Below are positions 40,003 to 52,326 of a DNA stretch of 64,000 nt, in pieces (within the stretch, counting starts at the first letter, position 1; each line of letters opens with the position of its first letter). Source of the stretch: Auanema rhodensis (Eukaryota; Nematoda; Chromadorea; Rhabditida; Rhabditidae); the NCBI GenBank assembly GCA_964057225.1, contig OZ059897.1, positions 11,160,001-11,224,000 on the forward strand. Direction: 5' to 3'. Under the pieces are notes generated by a model. It worked only from the letters and a program-made list of their open reading frames with translations. It was not told where the DNA came from and ran no database searches. The translations under genes and the position numbers were made by a program.

Positions 40003-41123
40003 TTAGTGTTTGTAATCATTATAACACACATATTTTTCGTAACAAATACAGTGTAAAAAATGAAACCTGTTATATTTCAAACTTTCTATCAGACTATTAA
40101 GATCGTTTTTAATTTCTACAGAATATCTCTCAAAGTTTCGACTTGGTTTACAGATGATAGAATGCTTCTTGAACAGCTCTTTTTGTTTGGAGATCGCTTC
40201 ATTAGCTTCGTTGAAATCATGGGGTAGATTCCACAATTTAATGCACTTCTTTGCTACTTGAATCCGTAGCTCTTTGCTCGTCTTCCAGCTTCTGTACCCG
40301 TTCAAATATTTGTGTGCCATTTCAGGATCGACACAACTCTTTATCTAAAATACAAAGATCATAATATAAAATGCTTACAATCATACTTGAAGATCAGCAA
40401 TGCTCAGTTTCCCATGACCATCAATTCCATAATTCTTCGAGTGGAGATCCTTAAGAAACAGCACTCGCCGCAGCAAGTCCCTTTGAGCGTATACTTTGCT
40501 AATCACATGAATTCCTTCAGTTTCTGCTCGCCGAAAACTAGGAACTAGAACGTAATTGAATTATAAGAAACCAAAACTTTTTCGCAAGATTTACCTTCAT
40601 CGGTTCCGATGTAAAGTGCTAAACTAGAATAGTGTTTGTGTGGAATAAAATGAACCTTAGGTCCGACTCCGATCAACTCAAACAACTTATAAACAAATAT
40701 TTTACGAATATCTGCTTGTTGCCAATTTGCTAAACCTATATGTTCTTTAACGTAGTACTTTCCAATCAGAATTTCATTCCGCAATACTTGACAAATGAGC
40801 CCGCACTAAAAACAATATTGTACAATTATATTTTATATCAAATTTTATCGAAAACTTACCAGGATTCCACCTTCCTCTGATCCATTCCTTTCACATCTGT
40901 TGTCGAGGGCTGGGCATTCAGCGTTATCAGCAAAGAAATTTGAGAAATAATACTCTGCGGCTATTTCAATGTATTCGAAATTTTTTTCCATGTAGCGAGA
41001 GAAATTTGCATTGAACTGGCAATAAATTTCATCAAATTGATGATAGGTGACCAGGAATTTAGCTTTGATCAGTAGCATTAGGTGGTTCAAGGCTTGATCA
41101 ACTGCTTGTTCAATTTGGGTCAT
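40003..41123 (-). CDS. Copy 12 of the array gene, open, extended C terminus
   Basis: Exons are inferred at 40,860-41,123, 40,595-40,805, 40,387-40,544 and 40,003-40,344, in phase, for 324 residues from the internal Met. The usual stop is TAT, so the protein gains 23 residues and loses the overlapping AATAAA. Intron 1 has the alternative acceptor TTTTTAG|TGC. This copy closely matches copy 16 (offset 6,395). Confidence 0.55.
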
Positions 41124-41674
41124 TTGTTTCAATGCGGAAGCTTGTCGAGCCCTTTTGAACTTACTCACAAAAGATTAACAATTCGCAGTCATGATGTCTC
41201 TGAAATTTATAAAATCCATTACAAATATCAAAATATGAACAAATTGAAGATTAAAAAGTATATTGAATATTTTTGAAGGATTCTCAGTGTTGGAAACGCC
41301 AGAAATCTCTTCCGATTAAAAACATAAAATCTTCCTCCACATTTCCAAAAATACATAGACATCTTTCACACGATTAAAATATCATTAAAAAAATCATTAA
41401 CAATGAGATCCCTGCATCAAAATTGCCTATTCTTAGCAATAAAGTTCATCAGCAGTGCATATACCAATGTAATAACTGTTTATAATAATTTTCAATCTCA
41501 AAAACATTTTAAATTCATACTCTAATATATCGGCAATATCTGGTCAAAGTATAATGTAAAAGACGCTTTATATTTATATTTAAATTCATATTACTTAGGC
41601 ATCTTTAGTGTTACGTGATCATTATAACACAGATATTTTTCGTGACAAATACAGTGTAAAAAATGAAACCTGTT

Positions 41675-42726
41675 TTATTTCAAACTTTCTATCAGACTAT
41701 TAAAATCGTTGTTAATTTCTACGAAATATTTCACAAAGTTTCGACTTGGTTTACAGATAATAGAATGCTTCTTGAACAGCTCTTTTTGTTTGGAGATCGC
41801 TGCATTAGCTTCGTTGAAATCATGGGGTAGATTCCACAATTTAATGCACTTCTTCGCTACTTGAATCCGTAGCTCTTTGCTCGTCTTCCAGCTTCTGTAC
41901 CCGGTCAAATATTTGTGTGCCATTTCAGGATCGACACAACTCTTTATCTAAATTACAAAGATCATAATAAAGAATGCTAACAATCATACTTGAAGATCAG
42001 CAATGCTCAGTTTCCCATGACCATCAATTCCATAAATCTTCGAGTGGAGATCCTTAAGAAACAGCACTCGCCGCAGCAAGTCCCTTTGAGCGTATACTTT
42101 GCTACTCACATGAATTCCTTCAGTTTCTGCTCGCCGAAAACTAGGAACTAGAACGTAATTGAATTATAAGAAACCAAAACTTTTTCGTAAGATTTACCTT
42201 CATCGGTTCCGATGTAAAGTGCTAAACTAGAATAGTGTTTGTGTGGAATAAAATGAACCTTAGGTCCGACTCCGATCAACTCAAACAACTTATAAACAAA
42301 TATTTTACGAATATCTGCTTGTTGCCAATTTGCTAAACCTATATGTTCTTTAACGTAGTACTTTCCAATCAGAATTTCATTCCGCAATACTTGACAAATG
42401 AGCCCGCCCTATAGACAATATTGTACAATTATATTTTATATCAAATTTTACCAAAAACTTACCAGGATTCCACCTTCCTCTGATCCATTCCTTTCACATC
42501 TGATGTCGAGGGCTGGGCATTCAGCGTTATCAGCAAAGAAATTTGAGAAATAATACTCTGCGGCTATTTCAATGTATTCGAAATTTTTTTCCATGTAGCG
42601 AGAGAAATTTGCATTGAACTGGCAATAAATTTCATCAAATTGATGATAGGTGACCAGGAATTTAGCTTTGATCAGTGGCATTAGGTGGTTCAAGGCTTGA
42701 TCAACTGCTTGTTCAATTTGGGTCAT
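41675..42726 (-). CDS. Copy 13 of the array gene, open from internal Met
   Basis: Exons are inferred at 42,463-42,726, 42,198-42,408, 41,990-42,147 and 41,675-41,947, giving 301 residues. An Asn-to-Ile change at 42,035 (AAATCTTCG) removes the Asn of the D-x4-N motif's downstream Asn-Tyr-Gly, the putative catalytic-loop Asn219. It may therefore be inactive although fully open. Confidence 0.55.
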
Positions 42727-43261
42727 TTGTTTCAATGCGGAAGCTTGTCGAGCCCTTTTGAACTTACTCACAAAAGCTTAACAATTCGCAGTCATGATGT
42801 CTCTGAAATTTATAAAATCCATTACAAATATCAAAATATGAACAAATTGAAGATTAAAAAGTATATTGAATATTTTTAAAGGATTCTCAGTGTTGGAAAC
42901 GCCAGAAATCTCTTCCGATTAAAAACATAAAATCTTCCTCCACATTTCCAAAAATACATAGACATCTTTCACACGATTAAAATATCATTAAAAAAATCAT
43001 TAACAATGAGATCCCTGCATCAAAATTGCCTATTCTTAGCAATAAAGTTCATCAGCAGTGCATATACCAATGTAATAACTATTTATAATAATTTTCAATC
43101 TCAAAAACATTTTAAATTCATACTCTTATATATCGGCAATATCTGGTCAAAGTATAATGTAAAAGACGCTTTATATTTATAATTAAATTCATATTACTTA
43201 GGCATCTTTAGTGATACAGATATTTTTCGTGACAAATACAGTGTAAAAAATGAAACCTGTT

Positions 43262-44389
43262 TTATTTCAAACTTTTTATCAGACTATTAAAATCGTTGTT
43301 AATTTCTACGAAATATTTCACAAAGTTTCGATTTGGTTTACAGATAATAGAATGCTTCTTGAACAGCTCTTTTTGTTTTGAGATCGCTGCATTAGCTTCG
43401 TTGAAATCATGGGGTAGATTCCACAATTTAATGCACTTCTTTGCTACTTGAATCCGTAGCTCTTTGCTCGTCTTCCAGCTTCTGTACCCGTTCAAATATT
43501 TGTGTGCCATTTCAGGATCGACACAACTCTTTATCTAAATTACAAAGATCATAATATAAAATGCTAACAATCATACTTGAAAATCAGCAATGCTCAGTTT
43601 CCCATGACCATCAATTCCATAATTCTCAGAGTGGAGATCTTTAAGAAACAGCACTCGCCGCAGCAAGTCCCTTTGAGCGTATACTTTGCTACTCACATGA
43701 TATCCTTCAGTTTCTGCTCGCCGAAAACTAGGAACTAGAACGTAATTGAATTATAAGAAACCAAAACTTTTTTGCAAGATTTACCTTCATCGGTTCCGAT
43801 GTAAAGTGCTAAACTAGAATAGTGTTTGTGTGGAATAAAATGAACTTTAGGTCCGACTCCGATCAACTCAAACAACTTATAAACAAATATTTTACGAATA
43901 TCTGCTTGTTGCCAATTTGCCAAACCTATATGTTATTTAACGTAGTACTTTCCAATCAGAATTTCATTCCGCAATACTTGACAAATGAGCCCGCCCTATA
44001 GACAATATTGTACAATTATATTTTATATCAAATTTTACCAAAAACTTACCAGGATTCCACCTTCCTCTGATCCATTCCTTTCACATCTGATGTCGAGGGC
44101 TGGGCATTCAGCGTTATCAGCAAAGAAATTTGAGAAATAATACTCTGCGGCTATTTCAATGTATTCGAAATTTTTTTCCATGTAGCGAGAGAAATTTGCA
44201 TTGAATTGGCAATGAATTTCATCAAATTGATGGTAGGTAACCAGGAATTTAGCTTTCATCAGTGGCATTAGGTGGTTCAAGGCTTGATCAACTGCTTGTT
44301 CAATTTGGGTCATTTGTTTCAAAGCGGAAGCTTGTCGAGCCCTTTTGAACTTACTCACAAAAGCTTAACAATTCGCAGTCATGATGTCT
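43262..44389 (-). pseudogene. Copy 14 of the array gene, nonsense codon in exon 2
   Basis: A private TAA lies in exon 2 (43,933-43,935), where other copies have a Glu codon in the Val-Lys-Glu-His segment. Exons 1, 3 and 4 are open. The unit is 16 bp short because of a small spacer deletion at about 43,213 (TTTAGTGATACAG). Confidence 0.87.
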
Positions 44390-44864
44390 CTGAAATTTAT
44401 AAAATCCATTACAAATATCAAAATATGAACAAATTGAAGATTAAAAAGTATATTGAATATTTTTAAAGGATTCTCAGTGTTGGAAACGCCAGAAATCTCT
44501 TCCGATTAAAAACATAAAATCTTCCTCCACATTTCCAAAAATACATAGACATCTTTCACACGATTAAAATATCATTAAAAAAATCATTAACAATGAGATC
44601 CCTGCATCAAAATTGCCTATTCTTAGCAATAAAGTTCATCAGCAGTGCATATACCAATGTAATAACTGTTTATAATAATTTTCAATCTCAAAAACATTTT
44701 AAATTCATACTCTTATATATCGGCAATATCTGGTCAAAGTATAATGTAAAAGACGCTTTATATTTATAATTAAATTCATATTACTTAGGCATCTTTAGTG
44801 TTATGTGATCATTATAACACAGATATTTTTCGTGACAAATACAGTGTAAAAAATGAAACCTGTT

Positions 44865-45992
44865 TTATTTCAAACTTTCTATCTGACTATTAAAATCTTT
44901 GTTAATTTCTACGAAATATTTCACAAAGTTTCGACTTGGTTTACAGATAATAGAATGCTTCTTGAACAGCTCTTTTTGTTTGGAGATCGCTGCATTAGCT
45001 TCGTTGAAATCATGGGGTAGATTCCACAATTTAATGCACTTCTTTGCTACTTGAATCCGTAGCTCTTTGCTCGTCTTCCAGCTTCTGTACCCGTTCAAAT
45101 ATTGGTGTGCCATTTCAGGATCGACACAACTCTTTATCTAAATTACAAAGATCATAATATAAAATGCTAACAATCATACTTGAAGATCAGCAATGCTCAG
45201 TTTCCCATGACCATCAATTCCATAATTCTTCGAGTGGAGATCCTTAAGAAACAGCACTCGCCGCAGCAAGTCCCTTTGAGCGTATACTTTGCTACTCACA
45301 TGAATTCCTTCAGTTTCTGCTCGCCGAAAACTAGGAACAAGAACGTAATTGAATTATAAGAAACCAAAACTTTTTTGCAAGATTTACCTTCATCGGTTCA
45401 GATGTAAAGTGCTAAACTAGAATAGTGTTTGTGTGGAATAAAATGAACCTTAGGTCCGACTCCGATCAACTCAAACAACTTATAAACAAATATTTTACGA
45501 ATATCTGCTTGTTGCCAATTTGCTAAACCTATATGTTCTTCAACGTAGTACTTTCCAATCAGAATTTCATTCCCCAATACTTGACAAATGAGCCGGCCCT
45601 ATAGACAATATTGTACAATTATATTTTATATCAAATTTTACCAAAAACTTACCAGGATTCCACCTTCCTCTGATCCATTCCTTTCACATCTGATGTCGAG
45701 GGCTGGGCATTCAGCGTTATCAGCAAAGAAGTTTGAGAAATAAAACTCTGCGGCTATTTCAATGTATTCGAAATTTTTTTCCATGTAGCGAGAGAAATTT
45801 GCTTTGAATTGGCAATGAATTTCATCAAATTGATGGTAGGTAACCAGGAATTTAGCTTTCATCAGTGGCATTAGGTGGTTCAAGGCTTGATCAACTGCTT
45901 GTTCAATTTGGGTCATTTGTTTCAATGCGGAAGCTTGTCGAGCCCTTTTGAACTTACTCACAAAAGCTTAACAATTCGCAGTCATGATGTCT
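44865..45992 (-). pseudogene. Copy 15 of the array gene, nonsense codon and lost splice acceptor
   Basis: The Gly-to-TGA change is in exon 2 (45,398-45,400). The intron 2 acceptor is also damaged: the plus strand reads GGAACAAGAACG near 45,338, so the usual TTCTAG becomes TTCTTG. The nearest remaining AG (CCTAG, 6-7 nt downstream) would put exon 3 out of frame. Exons 1 and 4 are open. Confidence 0.85.
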
Positions 45993-46397
45993 CTGAAATT
46001 TATAAAATCCATTACAAATATCAAAATATGAACAAATTGAAGATTAAAAAGTATATTGAATATTTTTAAAGGATTCTCAGTGTTGGAAACGCCAGAAATC
46101 TCTTCCGATTAAAAACATAAAATATTCCTCCACATTTCCAAAAATACATAGACATCTTTCACACGATTAAAGTATCATTAAAAAAATCATTAACAATGAG
46201 ATCCCTGCATCAAAATTACCTATTCTTAGCAATAAAGTGCATCAGCAGTGCATATACCAATGTTATAACTGTTTATAATAATTTTCAATCTCAAAAACAT
46301 TTTAAATTCATACTCTACTATGTTTACATTATCAGGTCAAAGTATAATGTAAAAGACGCTTTGTATTTATATTCAAATTCATATTACTTAGGCATCT

Positions 46398-47518
46398 TTA
46401 GTGTTTGTAATCATTATAACACACATATTTTTCGTAACAAATACAGTGTAAAAAATGAAACCTGTTATATTTCAAACTTTCTATCAGACTATTAAGATCG
46501 TTTTTAATTTCTACAGAATATCTCTCAAAGTTTCGACTTGGTTTACAGATGATAGAATGCTTCTTGAACAGCTCTTTTTGTTTGAAGATCGCTTCATTAG
46601 CTTCGTTGAAATCATGGGGTAGATTCCACAATTTAATGCACTTCTTTGCTACTTGAATCCGTAGCTCTTTGCTCGTCTTCCAGCTTCTGTACCCGTTCAA
46701 ATATTTGTGTGCCATTTCAGGATCGACACAACTCTTTATCTAAAATACAAAGATCATAATATAAAATGCTTACAATCATACTTGAAGATCAGCAATGCTC
46801 AGTTTCCCATGACCATCAATTCCATAATTCTTCGAGTGGAGATCCTTAAGAAACAGCACTCGCCGCAGCAAGTCCCTTTGAGCGTATACTTTGCTAATCA
46901 CATGAATTCCTTCAGTTTCTGCTCGCCGAAAACTAGGAACTAGAACGTAATTGAATTATAAGAAACCAAAACTTTTTCGCAAGATTTACCTTCATCGGTT
47001 CCGATGTAAAGTGCTAAACTAGAATAGTGTTTGTGTGGAATAAAATGAACCTTAGGTCCGACTCCGATCAACTCAAACAACTTATAAACAAATATTTTAC
47101 GAATATCTGCTTGTTGCCAATTTGCTAAACCTATATGTTCTTTAACGTAGTACTTTCCAATCAGAATTTCATTCCGCAATACTTGACAAATGAGCCCGCA
47201 CTAAAAACAATATTGTACAATTATATTTTATATCAAATTTTATCGAAAACTTACCAGGATTCCACCTTCCTCTGATCCATTCCTTTCACATCTGTTGTCG
47301 AGGGCTGGGCATTCAGCGTTATCAGCAAAGAAATTTGAGAAATAATACTCTGCGGCTATTTCAATGTATTCGAAATTTTTTTCCATGTAGCGAGAGAAAT
47401 TTGCATTGAACTGGCAATAAATTTCATCAAATTGATGATAGGTGACCAGGAATTTAGCTTTGATCAGTGGCATTAGGTGGTTCAAGGCTTGATCAACTGC
47501 TTGTTCAATTTGGGTCAT
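46398..47518 (-). CDS. Copy 16 of the array gene, open, extended C terminus
   Basis: Exons are inferred at 47,255-47,518, 46,990-47,200, 46,782-46,939 and 46,398-46,739, for 324 residues from the internal Met. It shares the TTTTTAG|TGC acceptor and the TAT stop-loss with copies 12 and 22. This looks like one haplotype block copied to three places in the array. Confidence 0.55.
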
Positions 47519-48067
47519 TTGTTTCAATGCGGAAGCTTGTCGAGCCCTTTTGAACTTACTCACAAAAGCTTAACAATTCGCAGTCATGATGTCTCTGAAA
47601 TTTATAAAATCCTTTACAAATATCAAAATATGAACAAATTGAAGATTAAAAAGTATATTGAATATTTTTAAAGGATTCTCAGTGTTGGAAACGCCAGAAA
47701 TCTCTTCCGATTAAAAACATAAAATCTTCCTCCACATTTCCAAAAATACATAGACATCTTTCACACGATTAAAATATCATTAAAAAAATCATTAACAATG
47801 AGATCCCTGCATCAAAATTGCCTATTCTTAGCAATAAAGTTCATCAGCAGTGCATATACCAATGTAATAACTATTTATAATAATTTTCAATCTCAAAAAC
47901 ATTTTAAATTCATACTCTTATATATCGGCAATATCTGGTCAAAGTATAATGTAAAAGACGCTTTATATTTATAATTAAATTCATATTACTTAGGCATCTT
48001 TAGTGTTATGTGATCATTATAACACAGATATTTTTCGTGACAAATACAGTGTAAAAAATGAACCTGT

Positions 48068-48073
48068 TTTATT
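48068..48073 (-). terminator. AATAAA overlapping the stop codon (representative)
   Basis: The sequence AAATAAAAC contains both the TAA stop of exon 4 and an AATAAA hexamer. It is present at the equivalent place in all copies that end normally. Copies 5, 7, 8, 12, 16, 22 and 25 have TAT instead, which destroys both at once. Confidence 0.5.
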
Positions 48074-49189
48074 TCAAACTTTCTATCAGACTATTAAAAT
48101 CGTTGTTAATTTCTACGAAATATTTCACAAAGTTTCGATTTGGTTTACAGATAATAGAATGCTTCTTGAACAGCTCTTTTTGTTTTGAGATCGCTGCATT
48201 AGCTTCGTTGAAATCATGGGGTAGAATCCACAATTTAATGCACTTCTTTGCTACTTGAATCCGTAGCTCTTTGCTCGTCTTCCAGCTTCTGTACCCGTTC
48301 AAATATTTGTGTGCCATTTCAGGATCGACACAACTCTTTATCTAAATTACAAAGATCATAATATAAAATGCTAACAATCATACTTGAAAATCAGCAATGC
48401 TCAGTTTCCCATGACCATCAATTCCATAATTCTTCGAGTGGAGATCCTTAAGAAACAGCACTCGCCGCAGCAAGTCCCTTTGAGCGTATACTTTGCTAAT
48501 CACATGAATTCCTTCAGTTTCTGCTCGCCGAAAACTAGGAACTAGAACGTAATTGAATTATAAGAAACCAAAACTTTTTCGCAAGATTTACCTTCATCGG
48601 CTCCGATGTAAAGTGCTAAACTAGAATAGTGTTTGTGTGGAATAAAATGAACCTTAGGTCCGACTCCGATCAACTCAAACAACTTATAAACAAATATTTT
48701 ACGAATAACTGCTTGTTGCCAATTTGCTAAACCTATATGTTCTTTAACGTAGTACTTTCCAATCAGAATTTCATTCCGCAATACTTGACAAATGAGCCCG
48801 CACTAAAAACAATATTGTACAATTATATTTTATATCAAATTTTACCAAAAACTTACCAGGATTCCACCTTCCTCTGATCCATTCCTTTCACATCTGATGT
48901 CGAGGGCTGAGCATTCAGCGTTATCAGCAAAGAAATTTGAGAAATAATACTCTGCGGCTATTTCAATGTATTCGAAATTTTTTTCCATGTAGCGAGAGAA
49001 ATTTGCATTGAATTGGCAATGAATTTCATCAAATTGATGGTAGGTAACCAGGAATTTAGCTTTCATCAGTGGCATTAAGTGGTTCAAGGCTTGATCAACT
49101 GCTTGTTCAACTTGGGTCATTTGTTTCAAAGCGGAAGCTTGTCGAGCCCTTTTGAACTTACTCACAAAAGCTAAACAATTCGCAGTCAT
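48069..49189 (-). CDS. Copy 17, reference copy: four-exon kinase-like gene, open from the upstream ATG
   Basis: Exons lie at 48,857-49,189, 48,592-48,802, 48,384-48,541 and 48,069-48,341, with introns of 54, 50 and 42 bp. Donors are GTAAGT, GTAAAT and GTATGA; acceptors are TTTTTAG, GTTCTAG and AATTTAG. Phases 0, 1 and 0 fit exactly, giving 324 residues. Seen: residues 214-219 are DLHSKN and residue 232 is Asp in SIADFQ, spaced like the D-x4-N catalytic loop and the DFG-type Asp of protein-kinase-like and aminoglycoside-phosphotransferase folds. GVGPKVHFI near 157-165 could be the strand before the hinge. Inferred: a kinase-like protein, active or pseudo; the ATP-binding Lys is not certain. 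Residues 1-111 are Gln-, Ala- and aromatic-rich without a recognised domain. Only here is codon 6 TTA; all other copies have TAA. AATAAA (48,068-48,073) overlaps the stop. No signal peptide or membrane segment is evident. I cannot name the family with confidence. Confidence 0.72.
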
Positions 49190-49204
49190 GATGTCTCTGA
49201 AATT
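49190..49204 (-). promoter_or_regulatory. Splice acceptor 7 nt upstream of the first ATG (leader intron or trans-splice site)
   Basis: On the minus strand AATTTCAG is followed by AGACATC and then the ATG, after a T-rich stretch. The same arrangement is present in all units (for example 23,686-23,700). It could end a 5'-leader intron or, if the host is a nematode, be a spliced-leader acceptor. No upstream exon with a clear donor was found in the spacer, which favours the second option slightly. Confidence 0.5.
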
Positions 49205-49671
49205 TATAAAATCCATTACAAATATCAAAATATGAACAAATTGAAGATTAAAAAGTATATTGAATATTTTTAAAGAATTCTCAGTGTTGGAAACGCCAGA
49301 AATCTCTTCCGATTAAAAACATAAAATCTTCCTCCACATTTCCAAAAATACATAGACATCTTTCACACGATTAAAATATCATTAACAAAATCATTAACAA
49401 TGAGATCCCCGCATCAAAATTGCCTATTCTTAGCAATAAAGTTCATCAGCAGTGCATATACCAAGGTAATAACTGGTTATAATAATTTTCAATCTCAAAA
49501 ACATTTTAAATTCATACTCTAATATATCGGCAATATCTCGTCAAAGTATAATGTAAAAGACGCTTGATATTTATATTTAAATTCATATGACTTAGGCATC
49601 TTTAGTGTTATGTGATCATTATAACACAGATATTTTGCGTGACAAATACAGTGTAAAAAATGAAACCTGTT

Positions 49672-50723
49672 TTATTTCAAACTTTCTATCAGACTATTAA
49701 AATCGTTGTTAATTTCTACGAAATATTTCACAAAGTTTCGACTTGGTTTACAGTTAATAGAATGCTTCTTGAACAGCTCTTTTTGTTTGGAGATCGCTGC
49801 ATTAGCTTCGTTGAAATCATGGGGTAGACTCCACAATTTAATGCACTTCTTTGCTACTTGAATCCGTAGCTCTTTGCTCGTCTTCCAGCTTCTGTACCCG
49901 TTCAAATATTTGTGTGCCATTTCAGGATCGACACAACTCTTTATCTAAATTACAAAGATCATAATATAAAATGCTAACAATCATACTTGAAAATCAGCAA
50001 TGCTCAGTTTCCCATGACCATCAATTCCATAATTCTTCGAGTGGAGATCCTTAAGAAACAGCACTCGCCGCAGCAAGTCCCTTTGAGCGTATACTTTGCT
50101 ACTCACATGAATTCCTTCAGTTTCTGCTCGCCGAAAACTAGAAACTAGAACGTAATTGAATTATAAGAAACCAAAACTTTTTCGCAAGATTTACCTTCAT
50201 CGGTTCCGATGTAAAGTGCTAAACTAGAATAGTGTTTGTGTGGAATAAAATGAACCTTAGGTCCGACTCCGATCAACTCAAACAACTTATAAACAAATAT
50301 TTTACGAATATCTGCTTGTTGCCAATTTGCTAAACCTATATGTTCTTTAACGTAGTACTTTCCAATCAGAATTTCATTCCGCAATACTTGACAAATGAGC
50401 CCGCCCTATAGACAATATTGTACAATTATATTTTATATCAAATTTTACCAAAAACTTACCAGGATTCCACCTTCCTCTGATCCATTCCTTTCACATCTGA
50501 TGTCGAGGGCTGGGCATTCAGCGTTATCAGCAAAGAAATTTGAGAAATAATACTCTGCGGCTATTTCAATGTATTCGAAATTTTTTTCCATGTAGCGAGA
50601 GAAATTTGCATTGAATTGGCAATGAATTTCATCAAATTGATGGTAGGTAACCAGGAATTTAGCTTTCATCAGTGGCATTAGGTGGTTCAAGGCTTGATCA
50701 ACTGCTTGTTCAATTTGGGTCAT
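49672..50723 (-). CDS. Copy 18 of the array gene, open from internal Met
   Basis: Exons are inferred at 50,460-50,723, 50,195-50,405, 49,987-50,144 and 49,672-49,944, for 301 residues. Exon 3 starts with Ser instead of Pro (CTAGAAACTAG at the boundary). Cys-to-other changes are absent, and the D-x4-N and Asp232 positions are kept. The intron 1 acceptor is CTATAG. Confidence 0.6.
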
Positions 50724-51274
50724 TTGTTTCAAAGCGGAAGCTTGTCGAGCCCTTTTGAACTTACTCACAAAAGCTTAACAATTCGCAGTCATGATGTCTC
50801 TGAAATTTATAAAATCCATTACAAATATCAAAATATGAACAAATTGAAGATTAAAAAGTATATTGAATATTTTCAAAGGATTCTCAGTGTTGGAAACGCC
50901 AGAAATCTCTTCCGATTAAAAACATAAAATCTTCCTCCACATTACCAAAAATACATAGACATCTTTCACACGATTAAAATATCATTAAAAAAATCATTAA
51001 CAATGAGATCCCTGCATCAAAATTGCCTATTCTTAGCAATAAAGTTCATCAGCAGTGCATATACCAATGTAATAACTGTTTATAATAATTTTCAATCTCA
51101 AAAACATTTTAAATTCATACTCTAATATATCGGCAATATCTGGTCAAAGTATAATGTAAAAGACGCTTTATATTTATAATTAAATTCATATTACTTAGGC
51201 ATCTTTAGTGTTATGTGATCATTATAACACAGATATTTTTCGTGACAAATACAGTGTAAAAAATGAAACCTGTT

Positions 51275-52326
51275 TTATTTCAATTTTTCTATCAGACTAT
51301 TAAAATCGTTGTTAATTTCTACGAAATATTTCACAAAGTTTCGACTTGGTTTACAGATAATAGAATGCTTCTTGAACAGCTCTTTTTGTTTGGAGATCGC
51401 TGCATTAGCTTCGTTGAAATCATGGGGTAGACTCCACAATTTAATGCACTTCTTTGCTACTTGAATCCGTAGCTCTTTGCTCGTCTTCCAGCTTCTGTAC
51501 CCGTTCAAATATTTGTGTGCCATTTCAGGATCGACACAACTCTTTATCTAAATTACAAAGATCATAATATAAAATGCTAACAATCATACTTGAAAATCAG
51601 CAATGCTCAGTTTCCCATGACCATCAATTCCATAATTCTTCGAGTGGAGATCCTTAAGAAACAGCACTCGCCGCAGCAAGTCCCTTTGAGCGTATACTTT
51701 GCTACTCACATGAATTCCTTCAGTTTCTGCTCGCCGAAAACTAGAAACTAGAACGTAATTGAATTATAAGAAACCAAAACTTTTTCGCAAGATTTACCTT
51801 CATCGGTTCCGATGTAAAGTGCTAAACTAGAATAGTGTTTGTGTGGAATAAAATGAACCTTAGGTCCGACTCCGATCAACTCAAACAACTTATAAACAAA
51901 TATTTTACGAATATCTGCTTGTTGCCAATTTGCTAAACCTATATGTTCTTTAACGTAGTACTTTCCAATCAGAATTTCATTCCGCAATACTTGAAAAATG
52001 AGCCCGCCCTATAGACAATATTGTACAATTATATTTTATATCAAATTTTACCAAAAACTTACCAGGATTCCACCTTCCTCTGATCCATTCCTTTCACATC
52101 TGATTTCGAGGGCTGGGCATTCAGCGTTATCAGCAAAGAAGTTTGAGAAATAAAACTCTGCGGCTATTTCAATGTATTCGAAATTTTTTTCCATGTAGCG
52201 AGAGAAATTTGCATTGAATTGGCAATAAATTTCATCAAATTGATGGTAGGTGACCAGGAATTTAGCTTTCATCAGTGGCATTAGGTGGTTCAAGGCTTGA
52301 TCAACTGCTTGTTCAATTTGGGTCAT
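51275..52326 (-). CDS. Copy 19 of the array gene, open from internal Met
   Basis: Exons are inferred at 52,063-52,326, 51,798-52,008, 51,590-51,747 and 51,275-51,547, for 301 residues. The C terminus ends Glu-Lys-Leu-Lys instead of Glu-Ser-Leu-Lys, shared with copies 20 and 22. An Asp-to-Glu change lies in exon 1 (GATTTCGAG at 52,102), shared with copies 20, 21, 23 and 24, and Cys-to-Phe near the start of exon 2. Confidence 0.6.

Noticed and set aside
43205-43225. 16-bp spacer deletion as a regulatory difference of copy 14
   Set aside because: It lies in the satellite-like spacer segment with no recognisable motif, and copy 14 is already a pseudogene, so no functional reading is justified.
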